From Peptococcaceae bacterium (lineage in GTDB: Bacteria > Bacillota > Dehalobacteriia > UBA4068 > UBA4997), in contig JAHZFN010000074.1 in the NCBI GenBank assembly GCA_019421315.1, positions 1-7,183 of the forward strand: a stretch of DNA of 7,183 nucleotides. The letters are read 5' to 3'. The position numbers were made by a program, and so were the translations under genes. Below are positions 1 to 5,939 of this stretch, piece by piece. The notes beneath the pieces were generated by a model. The model saw only the letters and a program-made list of their open reading frames with translations. It ran no database searches and had not been told where the DNA came from. Each line of letters starts with the position of its first letter. The first letter of the stretch is position 1.

Positions 1-84
1 CGAATGAAACAGCCCGTTAACAATCAATCCCTGCGTCAGGCAGTTGTGGACGCAGGACCTTATACGGTTTTGGATATTGAATAA
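1..84 (+). CDS. 3' end of an upstream gene, possibly an HMA (heavy-metal-associated) domain
   Basis: The reading frame is open from the first base to TAA at 82-84 and gives 27 residues, ending LRQAVVDAGPYTVLDIE. The gene begins outside the window. The pattern 'L-x-x-A-V-x-D-A-G-Y-T-V' resembles the last helix and strand of HMA domains, the small ferredoxin-like metal-binding folds found in metal chaperones and at the ends of metal ATPases. That would fit a metal-homeostasis neighbourhood, but the piece is too short to prove it and the metal-binding CxxC would lie upstream. No terminator hairpin is visible between this stop and the next gene, so some read-through is possible. Confidence 0.5.
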   Translation, partial: RMKQPVNNQSLRQAVVDAGPYTVLDIE

Positions 85-194
85 GCAAAATTTATTAAAA
101 AAATGGCAAAAAAACTAAACCGCCATAAAATACAAATCCCAAATATCTTCAAAATATTTATAATAATTATCTATTAATAAGGAATGTATGCATT
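85..194 (+). promoter_or_regulatory. AT-rich leader of the AraC gene with -10 candidate and weak Fur-like sequence
   Basis: This 110-bp gap is strongly AT-rich. A TATAAT hexamer lies at 159-164, but no convincing -35 box sits 16-18 bp upstream of it. The stretch around 159-177 (TATAATAATTATCTATT) matches about 11 of 19 positions of the Fur consensus GATAATGATAATCATTATC. In DNA this AT-rich that is weak evidence. A ribosome binding site, AAGGA at 179-183, precedes the ATG at 195. Confidence 0.3.
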
Positions 195-1169
195 ATGACA
201 GATTCTGAAAAAAAATGCTGTTCCTGCGTTCAAAACGCCAAAATTATCGAAAAAAAGCAGGACTGCGTAGTTTATAAAATTGCCAACGAAAAGGGCGAAA
301 TGGTTAAAACTGATTATACGGTTTTTCCGGGAATTCACCTGATATACAACGACGTTCACACTCCCGTTTATTCTTTGCAGGCGGAAAGCAGCGGCAATAT
401 TTTGGAAATCAGCCATTGCCGAGAAGGCAGAATTGAGGGGGAATACAAAGACGAATTTTACTATCTCGCCGCAGGCGATATGTCCGTCAGCTTCAAAAAT
501 ACCGCAAAGCAAGAGTATTGTTTCCCCAAAAGCCATCACCACGGCATTTCCATCGAAATTGACATCGACCGAGCACCCAACTGCCTATCCTGCATATTGG
601 ACGATATAAATGTTTGTCCGTCGGCTTTAATCAAAAAATATGCAGCCGACAGCCAATGCTTTATCATGCGTTCCAAACCGTGCCTGGAACACATTTTTTC
701 CGAGCTTTATTCTGTTCCCGACAGCATCAAAAAAGGCTATTTTAAAGTTAAAATTTTGGAGCTTATGCTTTTTTTAAGCGGCATGGAAATTGACACCAAT
801 CTGCGGCAAAGCCGCCTTTATTCCAAAAGCCAGGTTACTCTTGCCAAAAACGCCTGCGAATATTTGACAAAAAATATGAACCGCCGCATTACCATCAACG
901 AATTGGCAGATACCTTTCATGTTTCGCCCACCCAACTGAAAAACAGCTTCAAGGGAGTTTACGGTGTTTCTGTCTATTCCTATATTCGTTCGGAAAAAAT
1001 GCAGTCAGCCGCTTTGTTGCTGGAACAAACCAACTGCACAATTTTGGATATTGCGGGCAGGTACGGCTATGACAACGGCAGCAAATTCGCCAAGGCTTTC
1101 AAAGATACCATCGGCATGACGCCCAACGAATACCGCAACCACTGCAAAAACCAAGAAACAATAATCTAA
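195..1169 (+). CDS. AraC-family transcriptional regulator with Cys-rich N-terminal sensing domain
   Basis: A 324-residue DNA-binding protein. The C-terminal part, about residues 213-318, is an AraC/XylS double helix-turn-helix. The first helix pair is around ITINELADTFHVSPTQLKNSFK, the second around ILDIAGRYGYDNGSKFAKAFK, and the family signature GMTPNEYR is at 307-314. The first 200 residues form a sensing domain that I compare to PchR/YbtA-type iron regulators, on the phrase HHHGISIEID and the absence of other domains. It is unusually rich in cysteine: C8, C9, C11 and C24, plus a CLSC pair and an SHHHG stretch, so metal, redox or Fe-S sensing is possible (inference). ATG 195 follows AAGGA by about 11 bp. 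The gene sits directly upstream of the metal genes and in the same direction, and it is the best candidate for the factor binding the dyads at 1205-1220 and 4276-4291. The ligand is unknown. Confidence 0.9.
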   Translation: MTDSEKKCCSCVQNAKIIEKKQDCVVYKIANEKGEMVKTDYTVFPGIHLIYNDVHTPVYSLQAESSGNILEISHCREGRIEGEYKDEFYYLAAGDMSVSFKNTAKQEYCFPKSHHHGISIEIDIDRAPNCLSCILDDINVCPSALIKKYAADSQCFIMRSKPCLEHIFSELYSVPDSIKKGYFKVKILELMLFLSGMEIDTNLRQSRLYSKSQVTLAKNACEYLTKNMNRRITINELADTFHVSPTQLKNSFKGVYGVSVYSYIRSEKMQSAALLLEQTNCTILDIAGRYGYDNGSKFAKAFKDTIGMTPNEYRNHCKNQETII

Positions 1170-1204
1170 AAGGACACAAACACAAATCAGGCTCAATACA
1201 TGAT

Positions 1205-1220
1205 GTTAGCAGGTGTTAAC
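1205..1220. promoter_or_regulatory. Candidate operator, copy 1 (GTTAGCA-N3-GTTAAC)
   Basis: GTTAGCAGGTGTTAAC is an imperfect dyad located between the regulator gene and the small membrane protein gene. The same pattern, GTTAGCA-N3-GYTAACCA, recurs at 4276-4291 upstream of the second operon. Its centre lies about 88 bp upstream of the TATAAT at 1298-1303, a position suited to an activator. A further inverted repeat, CAAAAAT-gaa-ATTTTTG, abuts it at 1221-1237. Confidence 0.5.
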
Positions 1221-1297
1221 CAAAAATGAAATTTTTGTTATTGCGCAAAAAACGTCAAAAATTGTCCGAATGGAGCTGAATTTATCGTTTTTTGTAC

Positions 1298-1303
1298 TAT
1301 AAT
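1298..1303 (+). promoter_or_regulatory. Probable -10 box for the DUF6110-ATPase unit
   Basis: The box is an exact TATAAT. The sequence 16-17 bp upstream (around GCTGAAT, 1275-1281) is a poor -35, as expected for a promoter that needs an activator. Transcription would start near 1310 and leave an untranslated leader of about 190 nt before the ATG at 1499. A second TATAAT at 1420-1425 also lacks a well-placed -35 and is a less likely alternative. Confidence 0.4.
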
Positions 1304-1498
1304 ATATTATTATAAACTCAAAAGAAAACAAACAAAAAAACGGATATTGTTTTTTATTTTTTGCTTTCCTGTTATTCCTGTACAAAAATTCTTGCAAAAC
1401 ACGGGAAAATATGCAACAATATAATCGAAAATTTGACAAAAAAAAGCATGGGGCAAAACCAAACGCCCTTTGCGGAAATATAAAAGGAGGAATTTATT
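1304..1498 (+). other. Long 5' leader of the DUF6110 gene
   Basis: These 195 bases carry no plausible gene and are A/T-rich. A small hairpin with GGGC (1451-1454) pairing GCCC (1465-1468), extended by GCA/TGC at 1446-1448 and 1471-1473, sits just before a strong ribosome binding site, AAGGAGG at 1484-1490. No known riboswitch architecture was recognised. Confidence 0.35.
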
Positions 1499-1783
1499 AT
1501 GGAAAAATCTACATGGAAAAAAATCGGTTTGGTGGCAGGCGGTATTGCCGCAGGTACCATCGGAGTTAAAATCCTGAAAAGCAACTGCGCAAAAAAACTC
1601 TACACCAACACAACAGCCGCCGCTTTGCGCGCCAAAGAATGCGTTATGTCCGGAGTTACCAAGGTTAAAGAAGGCGCCGACGACATCGTGGCAGACGCCA
1701 AGGATTTAAACGAAATGCGCGCAGCCAAAGCAGACGCCGAAGAAATCATTGAAGATACAGCCAGCGAAGAAGAACAAGAATAA
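1499..1783 (+). CDS. Small single-pass membrane protein, DUF6110-like (FezA candidate)
   Basis: A 94-residue protein with three visible parts. Residues 9-26 are a short hydrophobic, Gly-rich segment (IGLVAGGIAAGTIGVKIL) containing two overlapping GxxxG spacings (G10/G14 and G15/G19), typical of tightly packed membrane helices. A positively charged linker with C30 follows. The C-terminal half is helical and increasingly acidic, ending EEIIEDTASEEEQE. No signal-peptide cleavage site is apparent, so I infer a membrane-anchored protein with a cytoplasmic acidic tail. I recognise it as like DUF6110 proteins, which occur beside metal ATPases in Clostridia. In C. difficile a small membrane protein, FezA, works with the P1B-6 ATPase FezB to build ferrosomes, and by position this gene could fill that role (inference; identity with FezA not shown). 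AAGGAGG at 1484-1490, 8 bp before the ATG, fixes the start and suggests high expression. Confidence 0.85.
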   Translation: MEKSTWKKIGLVAGGIAAGTIGVKILKSNCAKKLYTNTTAAALRAKECVMSGVTKVKEGADDIVADAKDLNEMRAAKADAEEIIEDTASEEEQE

Positions 1784-1832
1784 AACTCGGCTTGTTTTTC
1801 AATTTATGAGGTAAACCGTCATCTGCAATCTG

Positions 1833-1860
1833 TTGACAGTCAAGCGCTTTACCGCATAAT
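1833..1860 (+). promoter_or_regulatory. Near-consensus promoter ahead of the ATPase gene
   Basis: TTGACA at 1833-1838 and CATAAT at 1855-1860 are separated by 16 bp, which is close to a sigma-70/sigma-A consensus. Start would be near 1867, only about a dozen bases before the hairpin at 1879-1923. The region is also framed by GGTAAA (1810-1815) and TTTACC (1848-1853), which could pair in a read-through transcript. Whether it is active is unknown. Confidence 0.5.
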
Positions 1861-1878
1861 TTTTCAAATGGAATTTTT

Positions 1879-1926
1879 AAAGAAAAGCCTGCCGTCGGTC
1901 ATTGCCACTGTCGGCTTTTCTTTTTA
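1879..1926 (+). terminator. Intrinsic terminator or attenuator between DUF6110 and ATPase genes
   Basis: AAAGAAAAGCC (1879-1889) pairs perfectly with GGCTTTTCTTT (1913-1923) around a 23-nt loop, and the 3' arm runs into a T-tract ending at 1925. It would terminate most transcripts from the DUF6110 promoter, leaving partial read-through into the ATPase gene, and it lies in the leader of the promoter at 1833-1860. Confidence 0.7.
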
Positions 1927-2019
1927 TGCCGTCATGTTGATTTTAAATGCTTTTTCGATATTTGCACAAATCAGCATTACAGCAATGCATAACAAAAATA
2001 CGGAGGAAGTTTTAGTATT

Positions 2020-4095
2020 ATGAAATGCAAAATATTACATGAATCTTCGGGCAGAATGCGGGTTCATCTTATGCAAAACCGCATGACTCTGGAACAGGCG
2101 GATATACTGGAATTTTACCTAAAGTCCAAAGAAAACATCACACACGCCAAAATTTACGACAGAACCTGCGACGCCGTCATTTTTTATAAAGAAAACAGAA
2201 AAGACGTTTTGGAGGCTCTCAGCCGTTTTTCCTACACAAACCCCAAAATCACGGCTTTGGTGCCGGAAAAAACAGGTCGCGCTTTAAGCAGAGAATACGA
2301 AGACAAATTGGTTTTCACCATCGCCCGCCGTTTTCTGGGCAAGGCTTTTTTGCCGATACCGGTGCGAATCGCCATATCCTCGTTCCGCTCTCTGGGTTAT
2401 ATCAAAAACGGCTTGAAATGCCTGGCACAAGGAAAAATCGAGGTTGCAGTTCTGGACGCAACGGCAGTAACCGTTTCCCTGCTGCACGGCGATTATGAAA
2501 CGGCATCTTCCATCATGTTCCTGCTGCGAATCGGTGAAATTTTGGAAGAATGGACTCATAAAAAATCCGTGGACGATTTGGCAAGAACTATGTCCTTAAA
2601 CGTGGACAAGGTTTGGCTGAAAAAAGACGGCACGGAAGTTCTCGTTCCCATCAACGATGTTGAAGTTGGCGACGAAATCGTTGTCCGCACGGGCAACATG
2701 ATTCCCATGGACGGCAAAGTTGTATCAGGCGAAGCCACAGTGAACCAGGCATCCATCACAGGCGAATCGCTGGCTGTGCGCAAAGCCGAAGACAGCTATG
2801 TTTACGCAGGAACTGTTGTGGAAGAGGGCGAATGTGTCATTTCCGTCAAAAAGGACTGCGGCAACAGCCGTTATGACCGCATTATCAAGATGATTGAAGA
2901 ATCGGAAAAGCTGAAATCCACAACGGAAAACAAAGCGGCTCATCTGGCAGACAAACTGGTTCCATACAGCCTGGGCGGCACTATTCTTACATATCTTTTA
3001 ACAAGAAATGCCACCAAAGCCCTTTCCATACTGATGGTCGACTTCTCCTGCGCTTTGAAGCTGGCTATGCCCATTGCGGTGCTTTCCGCCATGAAAGAAT
3101 GCAGCGCCAACAAAATTGTGGTTAAAGGCGGCTGCTTCCTGGAAGCTGTGGCAGAAGCCGACACCATAGTTTTTGACAAAACAGGCACCCTGACCCATGC
3201 CACACCGAAGGTTGCCGAAATTGTAACTTTCGGCGGCCATGAAGAAGAGGAAATGCTGCGTTTGGCAGCTTGTCTGGAGGAACACTATCCCCATTCCATT
3301 GCCAATGCAGTTGTGGCAGAAGCCAAACAAAGACAGCTTAACCACGAAGAACGCCATTCAAAGGTGGAATACGTGGTGGCTCACGGCATTTCCAGCCGCG
3401 TGGACGATGAAAAAGTTGTAATCGGCAGCTACCACTTTATTTTCCAGGATGAAAACTGTGTTATACCCGACGGCGAAGAAGCCAAATTCGCCGCTTTGCC
3501 CAGTGAATATTCCCATCTGTACTTGGCAATTTCAGGCAAGCTTTCCGCCGTTATCTGCATTGCCGACCCGTTAAGGAACGAAGCAAAAACGGTTATCAAC
3601 GGGTTGCGAAGCCTCGGTATACCAAAGGTAGTCATGATGACAGGCGACAACAAAAAAACAGCGGATTCCGTTGCCAAAGCAGTGGGCATAACGGAATATT
3701 ACGCTGAAATTCTGCCGGAGGACAAAGCAAACTTTGTCAAGGCGGAACACGAAGCGGGTCGCAAAGTTATCATGATCGGCGACGGTATCAACGACTCCCC
3801 CGCCCTTTCCGAAGCAGATGCCGGCATTGCCATCAGCGACGGCGCCGCCATCGCCAGGGAAATTGCCGACATCACAATTTCCGCCGATGATTTATACCAG
3901 CTTTTGACATTAAAAGAAATCAGCAATGCTTTGATGAAGCGCATTAACAGCAACTATAAATTCATCATCAGCTTTAATTTCTCGCTGATTGTTTTGGGTG
4001 TTTTGGGAGTTTTACAGCCTGCCACATCTGCGCTGCTCCACAACATCTCCACCCTGGGCATCAGCCTGTACAGCATGACAGATTTATTAAAATAA
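2020..4095 (+). CDS. fezB: Heavy-metal P-type ATPase, P1B-6 (FezB-like, probable iron transport into ferrosomes)
   Basis: A 691-residue membrane pump that uses ATP to move a metal ion. The P-type core is complete: TGES actuator loop at 247-250, phosphorylated Asp in DKTGTLT (D386), an HP-type motif in the form EEHYPHS (422-426 includes H-Y-P-H-S), MTGDN at 540-544 and GDGINDSP at 587-594. Membrane segments fall around 108-165, 316-358 and 648-686. The substrate features are unusual. The transport helix has SCALKL (343-348) instead of CPC, and the N-terminal ferredoxin-like domain (1-75) has no CxxC but carries SSGRMRVHL at 9-17. From published work, an N-terminal Arg-rich motif and this helix type mark P1B-6 ATPases, including FezB of ferrosome clusters, so iron is the inferred cargo. 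GGAGG at 2002-2006, 13 bp before ATG, is slightly far. It lies 236 bp after the DUF6110 gene with a terminator between. If not FezB, it is still a heavy-metal P1B ATPase. Confidence 0.93.
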   Translation: MKCKILHESSGRMRVHLMQNRMTLEQADILEFYLKSKENITHAKIYDRTCDAVIFYKENRKDVLEALSRFSYTNPKITALVPEKTGRALSREYEDKLVFTIARRFLGKAFLPIPVRIAISSFRSLGYIKNGLKCLAQGKIEVAVLDATAVTVSLLHGDYETASSIMFLLRIGEILEEWTHKKSVDDLARTMSLNVDKVWLKKDGTEVLVPINDVEVGDEIVVRTGNMIPMDGKVVSGEATVNQASITGESLAVRKAEDSYVYAGTVVEEGECVISVKKDCGNSRYDRIIKMIEESEKLKSTTENKAAHLADKLVPYSLGGTILTYLLTRNATKALSILMVDFSCALKLAMPIAVLSAMKECSANKIVVKGGCFLEAVAEADTIVFDKTGTLTHATPKVAEIVTFGGHEEEEMLRLAACLEEHYPHSIANAVVAEAKQRQLNHEERHSKVEYVVAHGISSRVDDEKVVIGSYHFIFQDENCVIPDGEEAKFAALPSEYSHLYLAISGKLSAVICIADPLRNEAKTVINGLRSLGIPKVVMMTGDNKKTADSVAKAVGITEYYAEILPEDKANFVKAEHEAGRKVIMIGDGINDSPALSEADAGIAISDGAAIAREIADITISADDLYQLLTLKEISNALMKRINSNYKFIISFNFSLIVLGVLGVLQPATSALLHNISTLGISLYSMTDLLK

Positions 4096-4117
4096 AATCA
4101 ACAAATATGTCTTTTCG

Positions 4118-4161
4118 GAGCCTTTTCCTTGCTCTTTGGAGCGGAAAAGGCTCTTATTTTT
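4118..4161 (+). terminator. Strong intrinsic terminator after the ATPase gene
   Basis: GAGCCTTTTCC (4118-4128) pairs perfectly with GGAAAAGGCTC (4143-4153). After a TT bulge the stem continues as GCTC/GAGC (4131-4134 with 4139-4142) closing a TTTG loop. The T-rich tail is TTATTTTT. It separates the ATPase unit from the DUF2325 operon. Confidence 0.9.
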
Positions 4162-4275
4162 CTGTAAAATATTAACTGTAATCAAGCTTGATTGTTGCTT
4201 ACGGCAATGACTTATAAGCTTGACGCAAACAAATTATCAGATATGAAAGCGATAATTTATTTTTTTTACGCTCTA

Positions 4276-4291
4276 GTTAGCAACCGCTAAC
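4276..4291. promoter_or_regulatory. Candidate operator, copy 2 (GTTAGC-AACC-GCTAAC)
   Basis: This is a perfect 6-bp inverted repeat around AACC, and it shares GTTAGCA-N3-GYTAACCA with the site at 1205-1220. Its centre is about 56 bp upstream of the TATAAT at 4337-4342. That is 32 bp (about three helical turns) nearer than in copy 1, so both would face the same side of the DNA relative to their promoters. Confidence 0.55.
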
Positions 4292-4312
4292 CACAATAAA
4301 TTATCTTCCGCT

Positions 4313-4342
4313 TTGCCATAAAGCAAATATACAGCGTATAAT
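4313..4342 (+). promoter_or_regulatory. Promoter of the DUF2325 operon
   Basis: TTGCCA (4313-4318, five of six consensus bases) and TATAAT (4337-4342) are separated by 18 bp. Transcription would start near 4349, giving a leader of about 45 nt before ATG 4393. Confidence 0.6.
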
Positions 4343-4392
4343 ATAAAATTATCGGCAAAAAATAAAATAAACGGCAAACGAGGAGTGATCAG

Positions 4393-4674
4393 ATGAGTAT
4401 AGTAATCGTTGGCGGCAACGAATGTATGGAACGAAAATATAAAGATTTATGCGAAGAATATCAATGCACTGCCAAGGTTTTCACTAAAATCAAGGGCGGT
4501 CTTAAAAACAAGGTCGGCAATCCCGATTTGATGGTACTTTTCACCAACACTATGTCCCACAAGCTGGTTCGGTGCGCTTTGAACGAAACCAAAGGCTTAG
4601 ATACAGTTATCGCCCGTTCCCATTCCAGTTCCATCACAGCTTTGAAAAACATTTTGGAAGAACATACATGTTAG
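4393..4674 (+). CDS. DUF2325 family protein
   Basis: A 93-residue cytoplasmic protein of unknown function. It begins with a Rossmann-like first strand and turn, MSIVIVGGNECMERKY, followed by a strand ending in PDLMVLFTNTMSHKLVRCAL (H56) and a final SHSSSITALKNIL (H77). These are the conserved blocks I associate with DUF2325, a small domain often found with regulators or alone in anaerobic Firmicutes. Two cysteines (C11 and the one in RCAL) and two histidines are in conserved-looking positions, so metal or cofactor binding can be imagined but is not shown. ATG 4393 follows AGGAG (4381-4385) by 7 bp. The stop overlaps the ribosome binding site of the DUF3793 gene, so the two are translationally linked. 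Its own promoter and the operator dyad lie just upstream. Confidence 0.85.
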   Translation: MSIVIVGGNECMERKYKDLCEEYQCTAKVFTKIKGGLKNKVGNPDLMVLFTNTMSHKLVRCALNETKGLDTVIARSHSSSITALKNILEEHTC

Positions 4675-4685
4675 GAGGTAATGCC

Positions 4686-5237
4686 ATGTCGGCAGAACTG
4701 GTGGTTCGCCACTGTTCCCCCACTTTGGCAGGCTTGAAAACAGGCAATCTCTTTTCCTGCCCCTGCAAAAGCAGAGAGGAAATTCAAACAGATGTCCGCA
4801 GATTAAATCGTCTGCTCAGCCCCAAGGGAATCAGAATTGTGCCTTTGCGCTATGCCAAAGGCAAGGCTTTAATCTACATTTACCGCCCCAGCAAGCTGAA
4901 AAAGGATTTGGCGAATGATTACGCCTGTTCTCTTTTGGCAGATTTGGGATACCGTCAGGAAACTGCCGAATTATGCGTTAATCATTTAATCAGCAGACTG
5001 CAAAATTCCGAAGAATTCCCCCATGAAATAGGTCTTTTTCTGGGTTATCCGCCCGAAGACGTGCGGGGATTCATTGAAAACAAAGCGGAAAACTGCAAGT
5101 GCGTCGGTTGTTGGAAGGTTTACGGTGACGAGCAAAAAGCACATAAGCTTTTTAATCAATACAAAAAATGCACCACCGTATACAGCAGACAATTATCCCA
5201 AGGCAGGCCTATTGAACGGCTCACAGTAACCGTTTAA
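4686..5237 (+). CDS. DUF3793 family protein, Cys-rich
   Basis: A 183-residue soluble protein of unknown function that I recognise as the DUF3793 type. The N-terminal part contains HCSPTLAGLKTGNLFSCPCKSREE (C10, C25, C27); the middle has RIVPLRYAKGKALIYIYRPSKL; the C-terminal part has the cluster C137-K-C139-V-G-C142-W followed by KVYGDEQKAHKLFNQYKKC. The conserved 'GLKxGNLF' and 'GxCWKVYGD..KA...F..Y' phrases are family hallmarks. The Cys sets could hold a metal or Fe-S cluster or carry out redox chemistry (inference). DUF3793 genes are commonly found beside iron-uptake genes and flavodoxins, as here. The start is ATG 4686, because AGGAGG at 4673-4678 lies 7 bp upstream; the in-frame ATG at 4668 would place the start before that site. 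It is 11 bp from the DUF2325 stop and in the same operon. Confidence 0.9.
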   Translation: MSAELVVRHCSPTLAGLKTGNLFSCPCKSREEIQTDVRRLNRLLSPKGIRIVPLRYAKGKALIYIYRPSKLKKDLANDYACSLLADLGYRQETAELCVNHLISRLQNSEEFPHEIGLFLGYPPEDVRGFIENKAENCKCVGCWKVYGDEQKAHKLFNQYKKCTTVYSRQLSQGRPIERLTVTV

Positions 5238-5294
5238 AAATAATAAAGTTTACCCTTTATCAAAAAAATATATAAAAGAAAGGTTGATACAAAA

Positions 5295-5720
5295 ATGGGC
5301 AAAATCGCAGTAGTATATTGGAGCGGCACCGGCAACACAGAAGCCATGGCAAACGCAGTGGTCGACGGTGCCAAAGCGGCAGGAGCAGAAGTTGAACTTT
5401 TCACCGCCGATGCCTTTACCCCCGATATGGTGGCAAATTTCGATGCCATCGGTTTCGGCTGCCCGTCCATGGGTGAGGAAGTTTTGGAAGAAGAAGAATT
5501 CCAGCCGATGTTCGACGCCTGCCAGGACAAATTGGGCGGCAAGAAAATTGCCCTCTTCGGTTCTTATGGCTGGGGCGACGGCGAATGGATGCGCAGCTGG
5601 GAAGAAACCTGCAACGGCTGCGGAGCCAACCTGGTTTGCGACAGCGTTATCTGCAACGATGCTCCCGATGACGAAGCTGTTGACGCCTGCAAAGCTTTGG
5701 GCGCAGAGCTTGCTAAATAA
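5295..5720 (+). CDS. Flavodoxin (short-chain)
   Basis: A 141-residue FMN-binding electron carrier that replaces ferredoxin when iron is scarce, accepting low-potential electrons in the cytoplasm. The FMN phosphate loop SGTGNTEAMA is at residues 10-19. The two isoalloxazine loops are GCPSMGEE (55-62, M59) and FGSYGWGDGEWM (88-99, W93), matching the Met/Trp pair that sandwiches FMN in clostridial and Megasphaera flavodoxins. The length is that of short-chain flavodoxins. ATG 5295 follows AAAGG (5279-5283) by 11 bp. The gene lies 57 bp after the DUF3793 stop with no obvious terminator or promoter in between, so it is probably co-transcribed. It is third in an operon whose control region carries the shared dyad, consistent with iron-dependent expression. 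No hairpin follows closely; the first downstream one is at 5940-5979. Confidence 0.96.
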   Translation: MGKIAVVYWSGTGNTEAMANAVVDGAKAAGAEVELFTADAFTPDMVANFDAIGFGCPSMGEEVLEEEEFQPMFDACQDKLGGKKIALFGSYGWGDGEWMRSWEETCNGCGANLVCDSVICNDAPDDEAVDACKALGAELAK

Positions 5721-5939
5721 TTCTTAATTTTAATTTTAATTTCAATTTAATCAATTAAAAACAGTAATCTATCTACTTTCCTAATCACAATCAATTACAT
5801 TTTCCTTATCAAATTACAAGTTTTTCAAAAAATTTAATAGTGATAAATTATTATTACTATTAAAATTCTCACATTAAAAACTATCAACTTAAAAAACTAC
5901 AATTCCTTATTATAATTCCTAATCTCAATATGACTAATC
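5721..5939. other. AT-rich intergenic spacer
   Basis: This stretch is more than 80 percent A+T and starts with short TTTTAA-like repeats (about 5727-5750). No gene, promoter or convincing terminator hairpin was seen. It separates the flavodoxin operon from the convergent tRNA operon. Confidence 0.5.

Larger units (their letters stand above)
4162..4392 (+). promoter_or_regulatory. Dense regulatory region of the DUF2325-DUF3793-flavodoxin operon
   Basis: This is a gene-free stretch full of symmetry. It has a 14-bp perfect palindrome AATCAAGCTTGATT at 4180-4193, whose AAGCTTGA core recurs 32 bp later at 4216-4223. It also has TTGC-n5-GCAA at 4195-4207, AAATTATC at 4231-4238, 4298-4305 and 4346-4353, and the inverse GATAATTT at 4251-4258 followed by eight T's. 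The operator dyad is at 4276-4291 and the promoter at 4313-4342. AAATTATC/GATAATTT resembles Fur half-sites (inference). AGGAG at 4381-4385 is the ribosome binding site for the ATG at 4393. Confidence 0.5.

Noticed and set aside
15..20. GTTAAC near the window start as a third operator copy
   Set aside because: It lies inside coding sequence and lacks the GTTAGCA half at the right spacing.
174..542. Minus-strand 122-aa frame
   Set aside because: It is antisense to the AraC gene, with no ribosome binding site and no recognisable domain.
1304..1498. Riboswitch in the DUF6110 leader
   Set aside because: Only one small hairpin is visible and no conserved riboswitch core could be recognised.
4276..4291. 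DtxR/IdeR-type iron box
   Set aside because: The DtxR core has GTTAG and CTAAC one base apart (GTTAGGCTAAC); here they are six bases apart, so the geometry does not match.
4572..4685. Upstream extension of the DUF3793 gene
   Set aside because: It would overlap the DUF2325 gene, and the ribosome binding site AGGAGG at 4673-4678 points to ATG 4686.
5368..5727. 119-aa frame overlapping flavodoxin
   Set aside because: It is in another frame of a fully supported flavodoxin gene, and its composition (many Pro, Ala, Trp) is that of a shadow frame.
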